Positions 26,431 through 34,215 of a DNA stretch of 64,000 bases are shown piece by piece. The first letter of the stretch is position 1. Each line of letters opens with the position of its first letter. The DNA comes from JBJMQS01 sp045802605 (GTDB lineage Bacteria > Planctomycetota > Planctomycetia > Gemmatales > Gemmataceae). A model generated the notes under the pieces. The model had not been told where the DNA came from and did not search any database. It was given only the letters and a program-made list of their open reading frames with translations. Both the position numbers and the translations under genes were made by a program. Location of the stretch: contig JBJMQS010000057.1 of the NCBI GenBank assembly GCA_045802605.1, positions 252,912-316,911 of the forward strand, read 5' to 3'.

Positions 26431-27696
26431 ATGGCGAAACGCACCACTGAAGTAGCACCCAAGCCGGAGCAGCCCGCGGAATACACGGTGCTCGCCCGGC
26501 GATATCGCCCCAAGCAATTCGACGAACTCATCGGCCAAGAACCCGTCGCACAAGCCCTGAAGAATGCCCTGACCGGCGGCCGGGTCGCGCACGCATACTT
26601 GTTCACCGGCTCGCGCGGAGTCGGCAAAACCTCTGCTGCGCGAATCCTTGCCAAGGCGCTGAATTGCGAAAAAGGGCCGACGCCAACGCCCTGCGATAAA
26701 TGCGATATCTGCACAAGCATTGCGACCGGCGACGATGTGGACGTGCTGGAAATCGACGGGGCGTCGAACCGCGGCATCGACAATATCCGGGAGCTGCGAC
26801 AAAACGCCCAACTGCATCCGGCCCGCGCACGATACAAGATCTACATCATCGACGAAGTGCACGCGCTCTCGAAGGACGCATTCAACGCGCTTCTGAAAAC
26901 ACTCGAAGAACCGCCGGGCCGGGTGAAGTTCATTTTCGCGACCACGGAAGCGGGCAAGGTCCCAATCACGATTCTGTCGCGGTGCCAGCGATTTGATTTT
27001 GCGCTCATTGCCACGCCGCGCATCGCCGAGCATCTTCGCTTGATTGTTAAACAGGAGAAGCTCGAAGCCGATGACGCAGCCTTGGAGTTGGTCGCTCGAC
27101 GGGCGGCCGGCTCGATGCGAGACGCCGAATCGCTGTTGGATCAGCTCCTCGCGTTCGGCGAGCGGCTGACTCCCGCGCTCGTGCATCGGATGCTTGGAAC
27201 AGCGTCGGCCGAACGAATCAGCGCGATCGCTGAAGCGGCGATTGGCCGCGATGTGAAGAAATCGCTCGAGCTATTAGCAGTAGCGCAAACCGAGGGAGCA
27301 CAAGCCGGCGAACTGCTCGATCAGTTGGTCGAATTTTGGCGCGATCTGCTTCTGGTCGCGAGCTGCGGCACTACGGACCTCAACGTGTCTGCTTCGCCGT
27401 CGCTTCTACAAACACTGACGAAAAAGACATCCGTTGAAGCAATCCTCGCTGGCCTCGACATCCTGACCGCTGCCAAATCGCGCATGAAGCTCTCAAGCTA
27501 TGGCAAAGTGCTCGTCGAGATGGCAGTCATTCGACTGGCTCGGTTGGATCAGATGCTTTCGATTAGCGACTTGTGGTCGGCTGCCCAGCGTGGTGAAACG
27601 GCTGCTGTTAGTAACAGGATCGCGCCGGCCAACGATGGAGCCATGGCCGAAAAAAAAAAGCTGATGAACCGAGTACAAATGGTCCCGTCGCTCTGA
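26431..27696 (+). CDS. dnaX: DNA polymerase III gamma subunit (short DnaX product)
   Basis: A 421-residue clamp-loader subunit. AAA+ domain: YRPKQFDELIGQEPV, Walker A FTGSRGVGKTSAA (about 58-70), four zinc cysteines (C79, C88, C91, C94), Walker B IYIIDEVHALS, sensor 1 FIFATTEAGKVP and the SRC motif ILSRCQRFDF. Domain III follows up to about 400. In the zero frame translation ends at TGA 27694-27696, 12 codons after a run of ten A. The tau-specific part lies in the -1 frame (27660-28142). The start at 26431 fits the family, right after the SRP RNA. Confidence 0.94.
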   Translation: MAKRTTEVAPKPEQPAEYTVLARRYRPKQFDELIGQEPVAQALKNALTGGRVAHAYLFTGSRGVGKTSAARILAKALNCEKGPTPTPCDKCDICTSIATGDDVDVLEIDGASNRGIDNIRELRQNAQLHPARARYKIYIIDEVHALSKDAFNALLKTLEEPPGRVKFIFATTEAGKVPITILSRCQRFDFALIATPRIAEHLRLIVKQEKLEADDAALELVARRAAGSMRDAESLLDQLLAFGERLTPALVHRMLGTASAERISAIAEAAIGRDVKKSLELLAVAQTEGAQAGELLDQLVEFWRDLLLVASCGTTDLNVSASPSLLQTLTKKTSVEAILAGLDILTAAKSRMKLSSYGKVLVEMAVIRLARLDQMLSISDLWSAAQRGETAAVSNRIAPANDGAMAEKKKLMNRVQMVPSL

Positions 27697-27703
27697 CCGA
27701 CGG
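27637..27703 (+). promoter_or_regulatory. dnaX recoding site (A10 slippery run)
   Basis: Ten consecutive A (27650-27659) followed by G give the slippery heptamer A AAA AAG used by E. coli dnaX. GGAG at 27637-27640 could act as an upstream stimulator. A stem CCGTCG/CGACGG (27685-27690 with 27698-27703) lies about 25 nt downstream, with the gamma stop TGA in its loop. A -1 shift reads from AAG to GCT at 27660 and continues open to 28142. A long A-run also permits transcriptional slippage, as known for Thermus dnaX. Confidence 0.8.
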
Positions 27704-28142
27704 CACATTAGGTGCAGTTTGGGGAGAAGTTCTTACCCAAGTTGGCGCAATGTTAGCGGGAGATTTGCAGAAGGCTGAATTACCAGCAATTTTCGCGCCA
27801 AATCAGCTAGTTATTTCATTTTCGAACGTCTATAATTCGCAATACCAAGCCTGTTCGGACCCATTACGCATGAAACGGGTCGAGGACGCCTTGGCGCGGG
27901 TCACCAGCCAAACTTGGACCGTTCGATTTGAACTCCGAGAGGCCGGCCCTGCGGACGCAGTCCCACAGGCAGCAGAAGTCGCGCCTGTTTTGGACCCGCA
28001 CAACCAGCCGCTCGTGGAAAAGGTCATGGGCACGCTCGCGGCCAAGTTGCTCAAGGTGGACGAGGGATTCGGCCACGTGCAATCGAGCCGGCCCGCCATT
28101 CACGACGAAGAGGAGGGGTGGCCGAGCACGGAGGAGGAATGA
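27660..28142 (+). CDS. dnaX: Tau-specific C-terminal part of DnaX, reached by -1 frameshift
   Basis: A 160-residue frame without its own convincing start. It is open from the A-run onward and shows the C-terminal DnaX pattern (GAVWGEVLTQVGAMLAGDLQ, PNQLVISFSNVYNSQY, VEDALARVTSQTWTVRFELR). The product joined to the upstream frame would be about 570 residues, a normal tau length. Tau links the clamp loader to DnaB and the polymerase core. An internal ATG at 27750 exists but lies within the domain. An alternative explanation is a one-base assembly error in the homopolymer, but the slippery motif argues for recoding. Confidence 0.85.
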   Translation, partial: ADEPSTNGPVALTDGTLGAVWGEVLTQVGAMLAGDLQKAELPAIFAPNQLVISFSNVYNSQYQACSDPLRMKRVEDALARVTSQTWTVRFELREAGPADAVPQAAEVAPVLDPHNQPLVEKVMGTLAAKLLKVDEGFGHVQSSRPAIHDEEEGWPSTEEE

Positions 28143-28143
28143 C

Positions 28144-28485
28144 ATGTTCAAGCAATTCACACAGTTTGCCGGGCTGTTAGGCAAGCTGCCGCAGCTCAAA
28201 GAAGAGTTCGCAAAATTCCAAGCGAAGGCGGGCGATATCGTCGCCGAAGGCAAAGCCGGCGGCGATATGGTCAGCGTGTCGGTCAACGGAAAGTTCATCG
28301 TCACGAAGATCCGACTCAGCGACGAAGCCATCAAACTGCAAGATCGCGAGATGCTTGAAGACCTGATCAAAGCGGCTACGAATCAGGCACTCGAAAAAGT
28401 CCGCAAGCTTTTGTCGGATGAAGCACAAAAGGTGGCAGCGGATATGGGTCTGCCGCCCGGCTTAGGTATCCCAGGATTGAGTTGA
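28144..28485 (+). CDS. YbaB/EbfC nucleoid-associated protein
   Basis: A 113-residue protein of the YbaB/EbfC family, a small dimeric DNA-binding protein. Seen are the helical N-terminus (FAGLLGKLPQLKEEFAKFQAKAGDI), the central beta part (GGDMVSVSVNGKFIVTKIRLSDEAI) and the family segment DLIKAATNQALEKVRKLLSDEAQKVAADMG. The start at 28144 has GGAGGAAT just upstream and lies 1 bp after the tau stop, so translation is likely coupled. It sits between dnaX and recR as in many bacteria. Confidence 0.92.
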   Translation: MFKQFTQFAGLLGKLPQLKEEFAKFQAKAGDIVAEGKAGGDMVSVSVNGKFIVTKIRLSDEAIKLQDREMLEDLIKAATNQALEKVRKLLSDEAQKVAADMGLPPGLGIPGLS

Positions 28486-28487
28486 CC

Positions 28488-29087
28488 ATGGACGGACCCG
28501 CGGGAGCGATCGAAAGATTGGCGGCAGCTTTTGCAAAGCTGCCAGGCATCGGCCCGAAGTCAGCCGAGCGGATGACGCACTTCCTGCTCGCCGGCGATCG
28601 TGTCGCGGCTATCGAACTGTCCGAATCGCTGCGAGACATCATTGAGCAAGTGCATCCGTGCAAAGATTGTTTCAACTTGACGGAGGCCGCCGTTTGCCGC
28701 ATCTGCGGCGATGTTCGCCGGGATCAAACAACGATCTGCGTGGTCGAAACCCCAAGGGATTTAGCCATGCTGGAGCGGACCGGGAACTATCGTGGTGTGT
28801 ATCACGTGCTCGGCGGCCGGTTGGCACCCTTGGATAACTTCGGTCCTGAGAAGCTCACGATCGATGCATTGGTTCGACGTGTGGAACGCGGCGGGGTGCA
28901 AGAGGTGATTCTCGCTACCAACCCGACGATGGAGGGCGATGGTACGGCTCTGTACGTTTCGAATTTACTTGCAAATAGTGGTGTCCGAGTGACCCGATTG
29001 GCGCGAGGTTTGCCTTCGGGGTCATCGCTGGAATTGGCAAACGCGCAGATGCTCTGTGATGCTTTGGAAGGACGACGGAGCTTTTAG
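28488..29087 (+). CDS. recR: Recombination mediator RecR
   Basis: A 199-residue RecR, which helps load RecA onto SSB-coated gaps with RecF and RecO. Helix-hairpin-helix LAAAFAKLPGIGPKSAERM, zinc finger CKDCFNLTEAAVCRIC, Toprim domain starting ICVVETPRDLAMLERTGNY with VYHVLGGRLAPLDNFGPEKL, and the terminal Walker-like ARGLPSGSSLELAN. The ATG at 28488 is chosen over TTG 28482. It starts 2 bp after the ybaB stop, so it belongs to the same operon. Confidence 0.96.
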   Translation: MDGPAGAIERLAAAFAKLPGIGPKSAERMTHFLLAGDRVAAIELSESLRDIIEQVHPCKDCFNLTEAAVCRICGDVRRDQTTICVVETPRDLAMLERTGNYRGVYHVLGGRLAPLDNFGPEKLTIDALVRRVERGGVQEVILATNPTMEGDGTALYVSNLLANSGVRVTRLARGLPSGSSLELANAQMLCDALEGRRSF

Positions 29088-29112
29088 CTCCGGTTAACAT
29101 AAGGCGGTTCCC

Positions 29113-30621
29113 ATGAGCGGCATGCAACTCAACATGCAGATCAGCCAGAAGCAGGAAATGCGACTGGCTCCGCGCATGATTCAGTCCATGGAAATCCTCC
29201 AGTTGCCCGTGATGGCTCTTGAAGAGCGGATCAGCCAAGAGCTCGTCGAGAATCCAGCGCTCGAGATTCGCGAGCCCACCGATGAGGAATTAGCCGACGA
29301 GCCGGGTTCGGACGTTGTCGAGGAAAAGTCGCCGGAAAAAGAAGATGAACTCATCATCAGCGATGACGCCACCGATGACTTCAACCGGCTCGAGGCGCTC
29401 GAGCGCGATTTGGGCGAGCCGTTGGGCGAAGATCATCGCCCCTCGCGCAGCTTCCTCGATGAGGCATCCGACCGCAAGCACGACGCTATGTCGAATGCTC
29501 CGTCGCGGCCACAGTCGCTGCAAGAGTATCTCGAAGAGCAATTGGCTTACCTCGAAGCACCGGATGAAGAGTTGGCACTCATCCGATATTTAATCTCGCA
29601 AATCGATGCCCGCGGCTACTTGGTTGCCAACGTGCCGGAAGGCTCAGATGTATTGGCGGAGTTGGCCAAAGCTTTCGATGGTGCAATTGCGCGCGAAGAC
29701 GTTGAGGATGCAATTCTGACGATTCAAAAACTGGATCCACCCGGCGTCGGCGCCCGCGATCTGAAAGAGTGCCTGCTCCTGCAGATCACTCCCGACACTC
29801 CTCACCGTGATATGGTCCGCACCCTGATCATGAATCACTTGGAAGACATCGAGCACAATCGGCTGCCATTGATTCAGCGCCGGACGGGGTACGACATCAA
29901 TCAACTGCAGCTCGGCATTGAGGTGCTGAAGCACTTCAATCCGCGACCAGGCGCCAAGTACGCCAGCGAGAACATTCCGTACGTAACGCCCGACGTGCTC
30001 GTCGAACGGACCGAAGCCGGCGATTATGAAGTGCGCCTCGTGGATGATTGGATCCCGGACGTTCACGTGCCGCGCAGCGTCATCGAGCTGGCCAAGAACA
30101 AAGCCAATGATCCGGCAGCGCGCAAATATATCCGCAGCAAGATCCTCGCGGCCCAATGGCTCATGGACGCGGTTCGCCAGCGTAAGGCAACGTTGGAGAA
30201 AGTCACCAAGGCCATCATTCAGCGACAAAAGGCCTTTCTTGACAAGGGCCCAGAGTCCATCGAGCCATTGAAGATGCAGCAGATCGCCGATGACGTGGGG
30301 GTCCACGTCACGACAGTGAGCCGGGCAGTCGATGACAAGTGGGTGCAGACTCCCCGCGGCATCTTTCCGCTGAAGCGGTTCTTCGGCGGCGGCACCCACT
30401 CAGCCAGCGGCGAAGATGTGGCCTGGGAGACTATCAAGAACAAATTGATCGAAATGATTTCGAACGAAGACAAGTCCGATCCATTGTCGGACGAGGTCAT
30501 TGTGAAGAAATTTGAAGAGGCGGGCTTCACCGTCGCTCGCCGAACGGTGACGAAATACCGCAAGATGCTTAATATCCCTTCATCGCGGCAACGCAAAGAT
30601 TGGACATTGGCTTCTAAATAG
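29113..30621 (+). CDS. rpoN: RNA polymerase sigma-54 factor
   Basis: A 502-residue RpoN. Region I is glutamine and leucine rich (QISQKQEMRLAPRMIQSMEILQLPV...ERISQELVENPALE), region II is acidic, and region III holds the core-binding domain (LDPPGVGARDLKECLLLQ), the HTH (MQQIADDVGVHVTTVSRAVDDK) and the RpoN box ARRTVTKYRKMLNIPSS. It needs an AAA+ activator for open complex formation; an FHA-GAF activator gene lies at 10437-12356. It follows recR by 25 bp, so rpoN probably belongs to the dnaX-ybaB-recR transcript. Confidence 0.96.
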   Translation: MSGMQLNMQISQKQEMRLAPRMIQSMEILQLPVMALEERISQELVENPALEIREPTDEELADEPGSDVVEEKSPEKEDELIISDDATDDFNRLEALERDLGEPLGEDHRPSRSFLDEASDRKHDAMSNAPSRPQSLQEYLEEQLAYLEAPDEELALIRYLISQIDARGYLVANVPEGSDVLAELAKAFDGAIAREDVEDAILTIQKLDPPGVGARDLKECLLLQITPDTPHRDMVRTLIMNHLEDIEHNRLPLIQRRTGYDINQLQLGIEVLKHFNPRPGAKYASENIPYVTPDVLVERTEAGDYEVRLVDDWIPDVHVPRSVIELAKNKANDPAARKYIRSKILAAQWLMDAVRQRKATLEKVTKAIIQRQKAFLDKGPESIEPLKMQQIADDVGVHVTTVSRAVDDKWVQTPRGIFPLKRFFGGGTHSASGEDVAWETIKNKLIEMISNEDKSDPLSDEVIVKKFEEAGFTVARRTVTKYRKMLNIPSSRQRKDWTLASK

Positions 30622-30633
30622 ACTTACTACAAA

Positions 30634-30690
30634 GGCAAAGAGACACCGAGAACCAAACGTTCGACTTGGTTTTCTCGGTGTCTCTTTGCC
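30634..30690. repeat. Palindrome after rpoN
   Basis: GGCAAAGAGACACCGAGAAC at the left pairs with its complement at the right (ending CGGTGTCTCTTTGCC), leaving a short inner part around ACGTTCG. It fills the 92-bp gap between rpoN and the carboxyltransferase gene, both on the plus strand. There is no T-run; it may be a REP-type element that attenuates transcription. Confidence 0.6.
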
Positions 30691-30712
30691 CTCTGTGGTT
30701 CAGGTTCGATCC

Positions 30713-32281
30713 ATGACATCCAACGAATTGCAAAAACTCGAAGATCAAATTCGTCTCGGCGGCGGGAAATCTGCCATCGAGCGGCAGCATGCCAAAAAGC
30801 GGCTCACGGCCCGCGAGCGCATCGCCAAGCTCATCGACAAGAAAACCGAGTTTCTCGAAGTTGGCCTCTGGGCCGCGCATGGAATGTACGCGGAGTGGGG
30901 CGGCGCGCCATCGGCGGGTGTCGTCACAGGCGTCGGCTTGATCGCGGGCCGGCGGACAATGATCATCGCCAACGACGCCACCGTGAAAGCCGGTGCATTT
31001 TTCCCCATGACGTGCAAGAAGGTTTTGCGTGCTCAACGCATCGCCATGGACAATCGGCTGCCGCTTGTTTACTTGGTCGATTCAGCCGGCGTGTTTCTGC
31101 CGCTTCAAGATGAAGTTTTTCCCGACGAAGACGACTTTGGCCGCATCTTCCGCAACAATGCCGTGATCTCGGCCCGGGGTATCCCGCAGCTTTCGGCGAT
31201 TATGGGCAACTGCGTGGCTGGTGGCGGTTATCTGCCCGTCATGTGCGACAAGCTCCTCATGACCGAAGGCAGCGGACTCTACCTCGCGGGACCTGCCCTG
31301 GTCAAAGCCGCCATCGGCCAGACTGTGAGCCACGAAGATCTTGGCGGTGCCGAGATGCACGCGGCAGTCAGCGGCACCATCGATTTCCGCGAGCCGGATG
31401 AGGATCATTGCATCGAACGGCTACGACGGTTGGTGGATGCACTGCCTGCTGACACCCCTCGCATCGATTTCTCGATCAAAGCAGGCCCGGCCAAAAAGAA
31501 GATCGGCGATTTCATCGGCGGCACCGAGTACGACGTGCGCGAGTTGCTCGCCGCATTTCTCGATGATGCACCCTTCGACGAATACAAGTCGGAATATGGG
31601 CAGACAATTGTCTGCGGATACGGCCGGCTAGGCGGCGTTGCGATCGGCGTTGTCGCCAACCAGCGGCAGCGCTGTAAACCTGCCCAAGGCCCATTGCAAT
31701 ATGGCGGCGTGATCTATGTGGATAGCGCCGACAAAGCTGCTCGGTTCATCATGGATTGCAATCAGAGCCGGGTACCAATCTTATTCGTTCAAGACGTGAA
31801 TGGTTTCATGGTTGGCAAAGATTCGGAGCAGGCGGGCATCATCCGCGCCGGCGCCAAATTGGTTAACGTGATTTCGAATAGCGTGGTACCAAAAATCACG
31901 CTGATCGTCGGCGGCTCCTATGGCGCCGGCAATTACGCACTCTGTGGCAAAGCGTTCGACCCTCGGTTCATGTTTGCCTGGCCCAACGCCCAATATGCGG
32001 TCATGGGTGGAAAGCAGGCCGCTGGTACGCTGCTCGACGTCATGGTGCAAACGCTCAAACGCAAGGGTCACGAGCCCGACGCCGTTGAGCTAGAAGAATT
32101 GCGCAAGAAAGTCACAGCTAGCTACGAGGAGCAAACGGACATTCGGTACGCCGCGGCACGGCTATGGGTGGACGCAATCATCGAGCCTGAGCAAACGCGG
32201 GCCACTTTGTTGGCCGCACTGGATGTCGCAACGCGTCATGAAGAATGGAAGCCATTTCAGACCGGCGTCTTGCAAACATAA
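30713..32281 (+). CDS. Acyl-CoA carboxylase, carboxyltransferase beta subunit
   Basis: A 522-residue carboxyltransferase with two crotonase-like halves. N-terminal half: GGKSAIERQHAKKRLTARERI, YLVDSAGVFLPLQDEVFPDE, ISARGIPQLSAIMGNCVAGGGYLPVMCD. C-terminal half: VPILFVQDVNGFMVG, AGIIRAGAKLVNVISNSVVPKITLIVGGSYGAGNYALCG, MFAWPNAQYAVMGGKQAAG. The family includes propionyl-, methylcrotonyl- and geranyl-CoA carboxylases; the pattern fits methylcrotonyl-type MccB best, but no biotin carboxylase gene is nearby to confirm. ATG at 30713 chosen; the upstream extension lies in the palindrome. Confidence 0.9.
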   Translation: MTSNELQKLEDQIRLGGGKSAIERQHAKKRLTARERIAKLIDKKTEFLEVGLWAAHGMYAEWGGAPSAGVVTGVGLIAGRRTMIIANDATVKAGAFFPMTCKKVLRAQRIAMDNRLPLVYLVDSAGVFLPLQDEVFPDEDDFGRIFRNNAVISARGIPQLSAIMGNCVAGGGYLPVMCDKLLMTEGSGLYLAGPALVKAAIGQTVSHEDLGGAEMHAAVSGTIDFREPDEDHCIERLRRLVDALPADTPRIDFSIKAGPAKKKIGDFIGGTEYDVRELLAAFLDDAPFDEYKSEYGQTIVCGYGRLGGVAIGVVANQRQRCKPAQGPLQYGGVIYVDSADKAARFIMDCNQSRVPILFVQDVNGFMVGKDSEQAGIIRAGAKLVNVISNSVVPKITLIVGGSYGAGNYALCGKAFDPRFMFAWPNAQYAVMGGKQAAGTLLDVMVQTLKRKGHEPDAVELEELRKKVTASYEEQTDIRYAAARLWVDAIIEPEQTRATLLAALDVATRHEEWKPFQTGVLQT

Positions 32282-32361
32282 TTGTTAGCCCGACGCGCCA
32301 GCGAGGGTTGAACCGGCAAGCGCTTGCGGGTTCAACCCTCGCTGGCGCGTCGGGCTAACAA
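32282..32361. repeat. Perfect 80-bp palindrome between convergent genes
   Basis: Two 33-nt arms are exact reverse complements (TTGTTAGCCCGACGCGCCAG... and its mirror), with a 14-nt loop that is itself nearly palindromic (GCAAGCGCTTGC). It starts at the base after the carboxyltransferase stop codon and ends 3 bp before the permease stop codon. It is probably a REP-type element serving as a bidirectional terminator. The loop plus nine bases recurs at 55894-55916 with one change. Confidence 0.85.
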
Positions 32362-32364
32362 GAA

Positions 32365-34167
32365 TCATTCTTCCGCCCGTGTCCGGCCCAGCGCCACGTC
32401 GAACTCGCTCAACAGCGGCACGAGCATCGCGGCGATCGTAAAACCAAATGCGGCCATGATGACGAGGAACGGTACCAGGGGCGGCGTCGATTCGGTCGAG
32501 CCAGGCTTGGCGACCAGAACGTTGGTCACCGTGTAAAAGACGCAAATCGGCAACAATACGCTCGCTAATGTCAGAGCCGGCGAGGGCAGATTAGCGCTCA
32601 ACACCCACCACAACCCACCGATGCCGGCGATCAAGAACAGCGAAAAACTCAAGAATTGGTATTCGAACGTCCCGCCGTTAATCAGAATCAAATAGATGCA
32701 GACCAGCGTGCCGATCGAGAGAAAAAACACCGTTCCTAATGCGTGAAAAATCGCCTGCCGGCTATTGCCGACGCGCAGGGCGATGAACACGCCAAAGATC
32801 AACACGAATGCCGTGAGCAGCAATAAACCGCCGAGCACGGCGACGAGCGATTGTACATTCAAGACGACCAGTTGCTCCGGGGCGGACTCGGGCGGGCTCG
32901 CAAGACGCCCGAAATGACCGTAGACGAACGCCAGTATCAACGGCGGCAGCAAAAACTCCTTCACGTTGTAAGCGACTCCGAGCAATTTGCCGAAGATGAA
33001 TTCGCGCGGCGAAAGATCAGTCACGAGCAGTAAGTCCAGAGCGCCGGTATCTCGCTCAGAAGTAATCGCGGTGACGGATTGTGCGACCACGAGGAAGAAA
33101 CTGAGAAAAGCCACGGGGATCAAGCCGTAGGCGGCTTGGAAAGGAACGCGCGAACTGAAATTGGCAAATGCTCCGTAACAAATGAGCGCGATCACCAAAC
33201 CATAAAGCAACTTGATCAGATAGGGCTTATGGCCATAAGCCCGAGTGCGGATCTCGCGCCACAGGATGGGGTTTACCCAGACGTCGCGGACGCGGCCGGG
33301 AGCCGCGTGGGCTGCGGTCCGATCCACCGCTTGGTCTTCTACTGCGTCGGGCGCCTCACGCTGCATGATCGGCTCGCGCCCGGGATTCCAAATCCGCAAA
33401 CGCCAGATTCCCACCGCATTGAGCACGACACCGACTATTAAGGCGAATAGCGTGAAGCCGGCCGCCGGTGGGATATGTGAACCAGCATCAACCGTTGGCT
33501 CAATGACGCTAAATAACGCTGCGACGGGGTCCACTGACGCCAGAACTTTCGCCCAATGGGTCTCGGGCGCAAACCATGGTCCTACGACCACCATCGCGCG
33601 GGTGAGGCAAAAAAATAGGACGATGCCCAGCACCGAAAAGGCCAATGACTGATACGTGCGGTCGCGCCATAGCGCGACCAAACCACCCAACGATCCAGCC
33701 ACAAACGCTGATGCCATCAGGATGAGCCATGACATGATCACCTGCTCAGGCCGCATCCCTCCCAACAAAAGCAGCATCGACAGCATGGGAAGCATACCGA
33801 GAAGTAGCAAGAGAATCGGCAACAGGCTGCCGAGCATTTTGCCGAGCACGATTTCGTAATCGTGCAGGTCAGTCATCAGCAAAAGGACAAAGGTGCGGCG
33901 ATCCTTTTCTCGCGCCACGGTTCCCGCAGCGGACAGCGCCGCAAAGAAAATAGCAAGGACCAAAGCGACTAAGGTAAAAATTTGAAAAATCAGCCCGCCG
34001 AACCGCGCGAGCTCACCGAGCGTCAGTCCTCCGACCAGGCCCGTGGTCGCGAGCCAAGCGGTGAGGCCCACGGTCCAGAGCCCACCGAGCGCGACAACGC
34101 GAGCCCAATAATGCCGCTCCGAGCGGGGAACGGTCAGAAATTCACGAGCGAAGATGGGGCCGAGCAC
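32365..34167 (-). CDS. ABC-2-type transporter permease
   Basis: A 600-residue membrane protein with about 12 hydrophobic segments in two halves. N-terminus MLGPIFAREFLTVPRSERHYW. Motif AREKDRRTFVLLLMTDLHDYEIVLGKMLGSLL in the first half and SERDTGALDLLLVTDLSPREFIFGKLLGVAYN in the second are the same signatures as in the permease at 22068-23930. No ATPase gene is adjacent. Both belong to a planctomycete-type permease family with internal duplication; the exported substrate is unknown. Confidence 0.87.
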   Translation of the reverse strand: MLGPIFAREFLTVPRSERHYWARVVALGGLWTVGLTAWLATTGLVGGLTLGELARFGGLIFQIFTLVALVLAIFFAALSAAGTVAREKDRRTFVLLLMTDLHDYEIVLGKMLGSLLPILLLLLGMLPMLSMLLLLGGMRPEQVIMSWLILMASAFVAGSLGGLVALWRDRTYQSLAFSVLGIVLFFCLTRAMVVVGPWFAPETHWAKVLASVDPVAALFSVIEPTVDAGSHIPPAAGFTLFALIVGVVLNAVGIWRLRIWNPGREPIMQREAPDAVEDQAVDRTAAHAAPGRVRDVWVNPILWREIRTRAYGHKPYLIKLLYGLVIALICYGAFANFSSRVPFQAAYGLIPVAFLSFFLVVAQSVTAITSERDTGALDLLLVTDLSPREFIFGKLLGVAYNVKEFLLPPLILAFVYGHFGRLASPPESAPEQLVVLNVQSLVAVLGGLLLLTAFVLIFGVFIALRVGNSRQAIFHALGTVFFLSIGTLVCIYLILINGGTFEYQFLSFSLFLIAGIGGLWWVLSANLPSPALTLASVLLPICVFYTVTNVLVAKPGSTESTPPLVPFLVIMAAFGFTIAAMLVPLLSEFDVALGRTRAEE

Positions 34168-34215
34168 GACTAATCCGGTATCCTGTCGATTCGAGACGCG
34201 GTGCAGGAAAATGAT

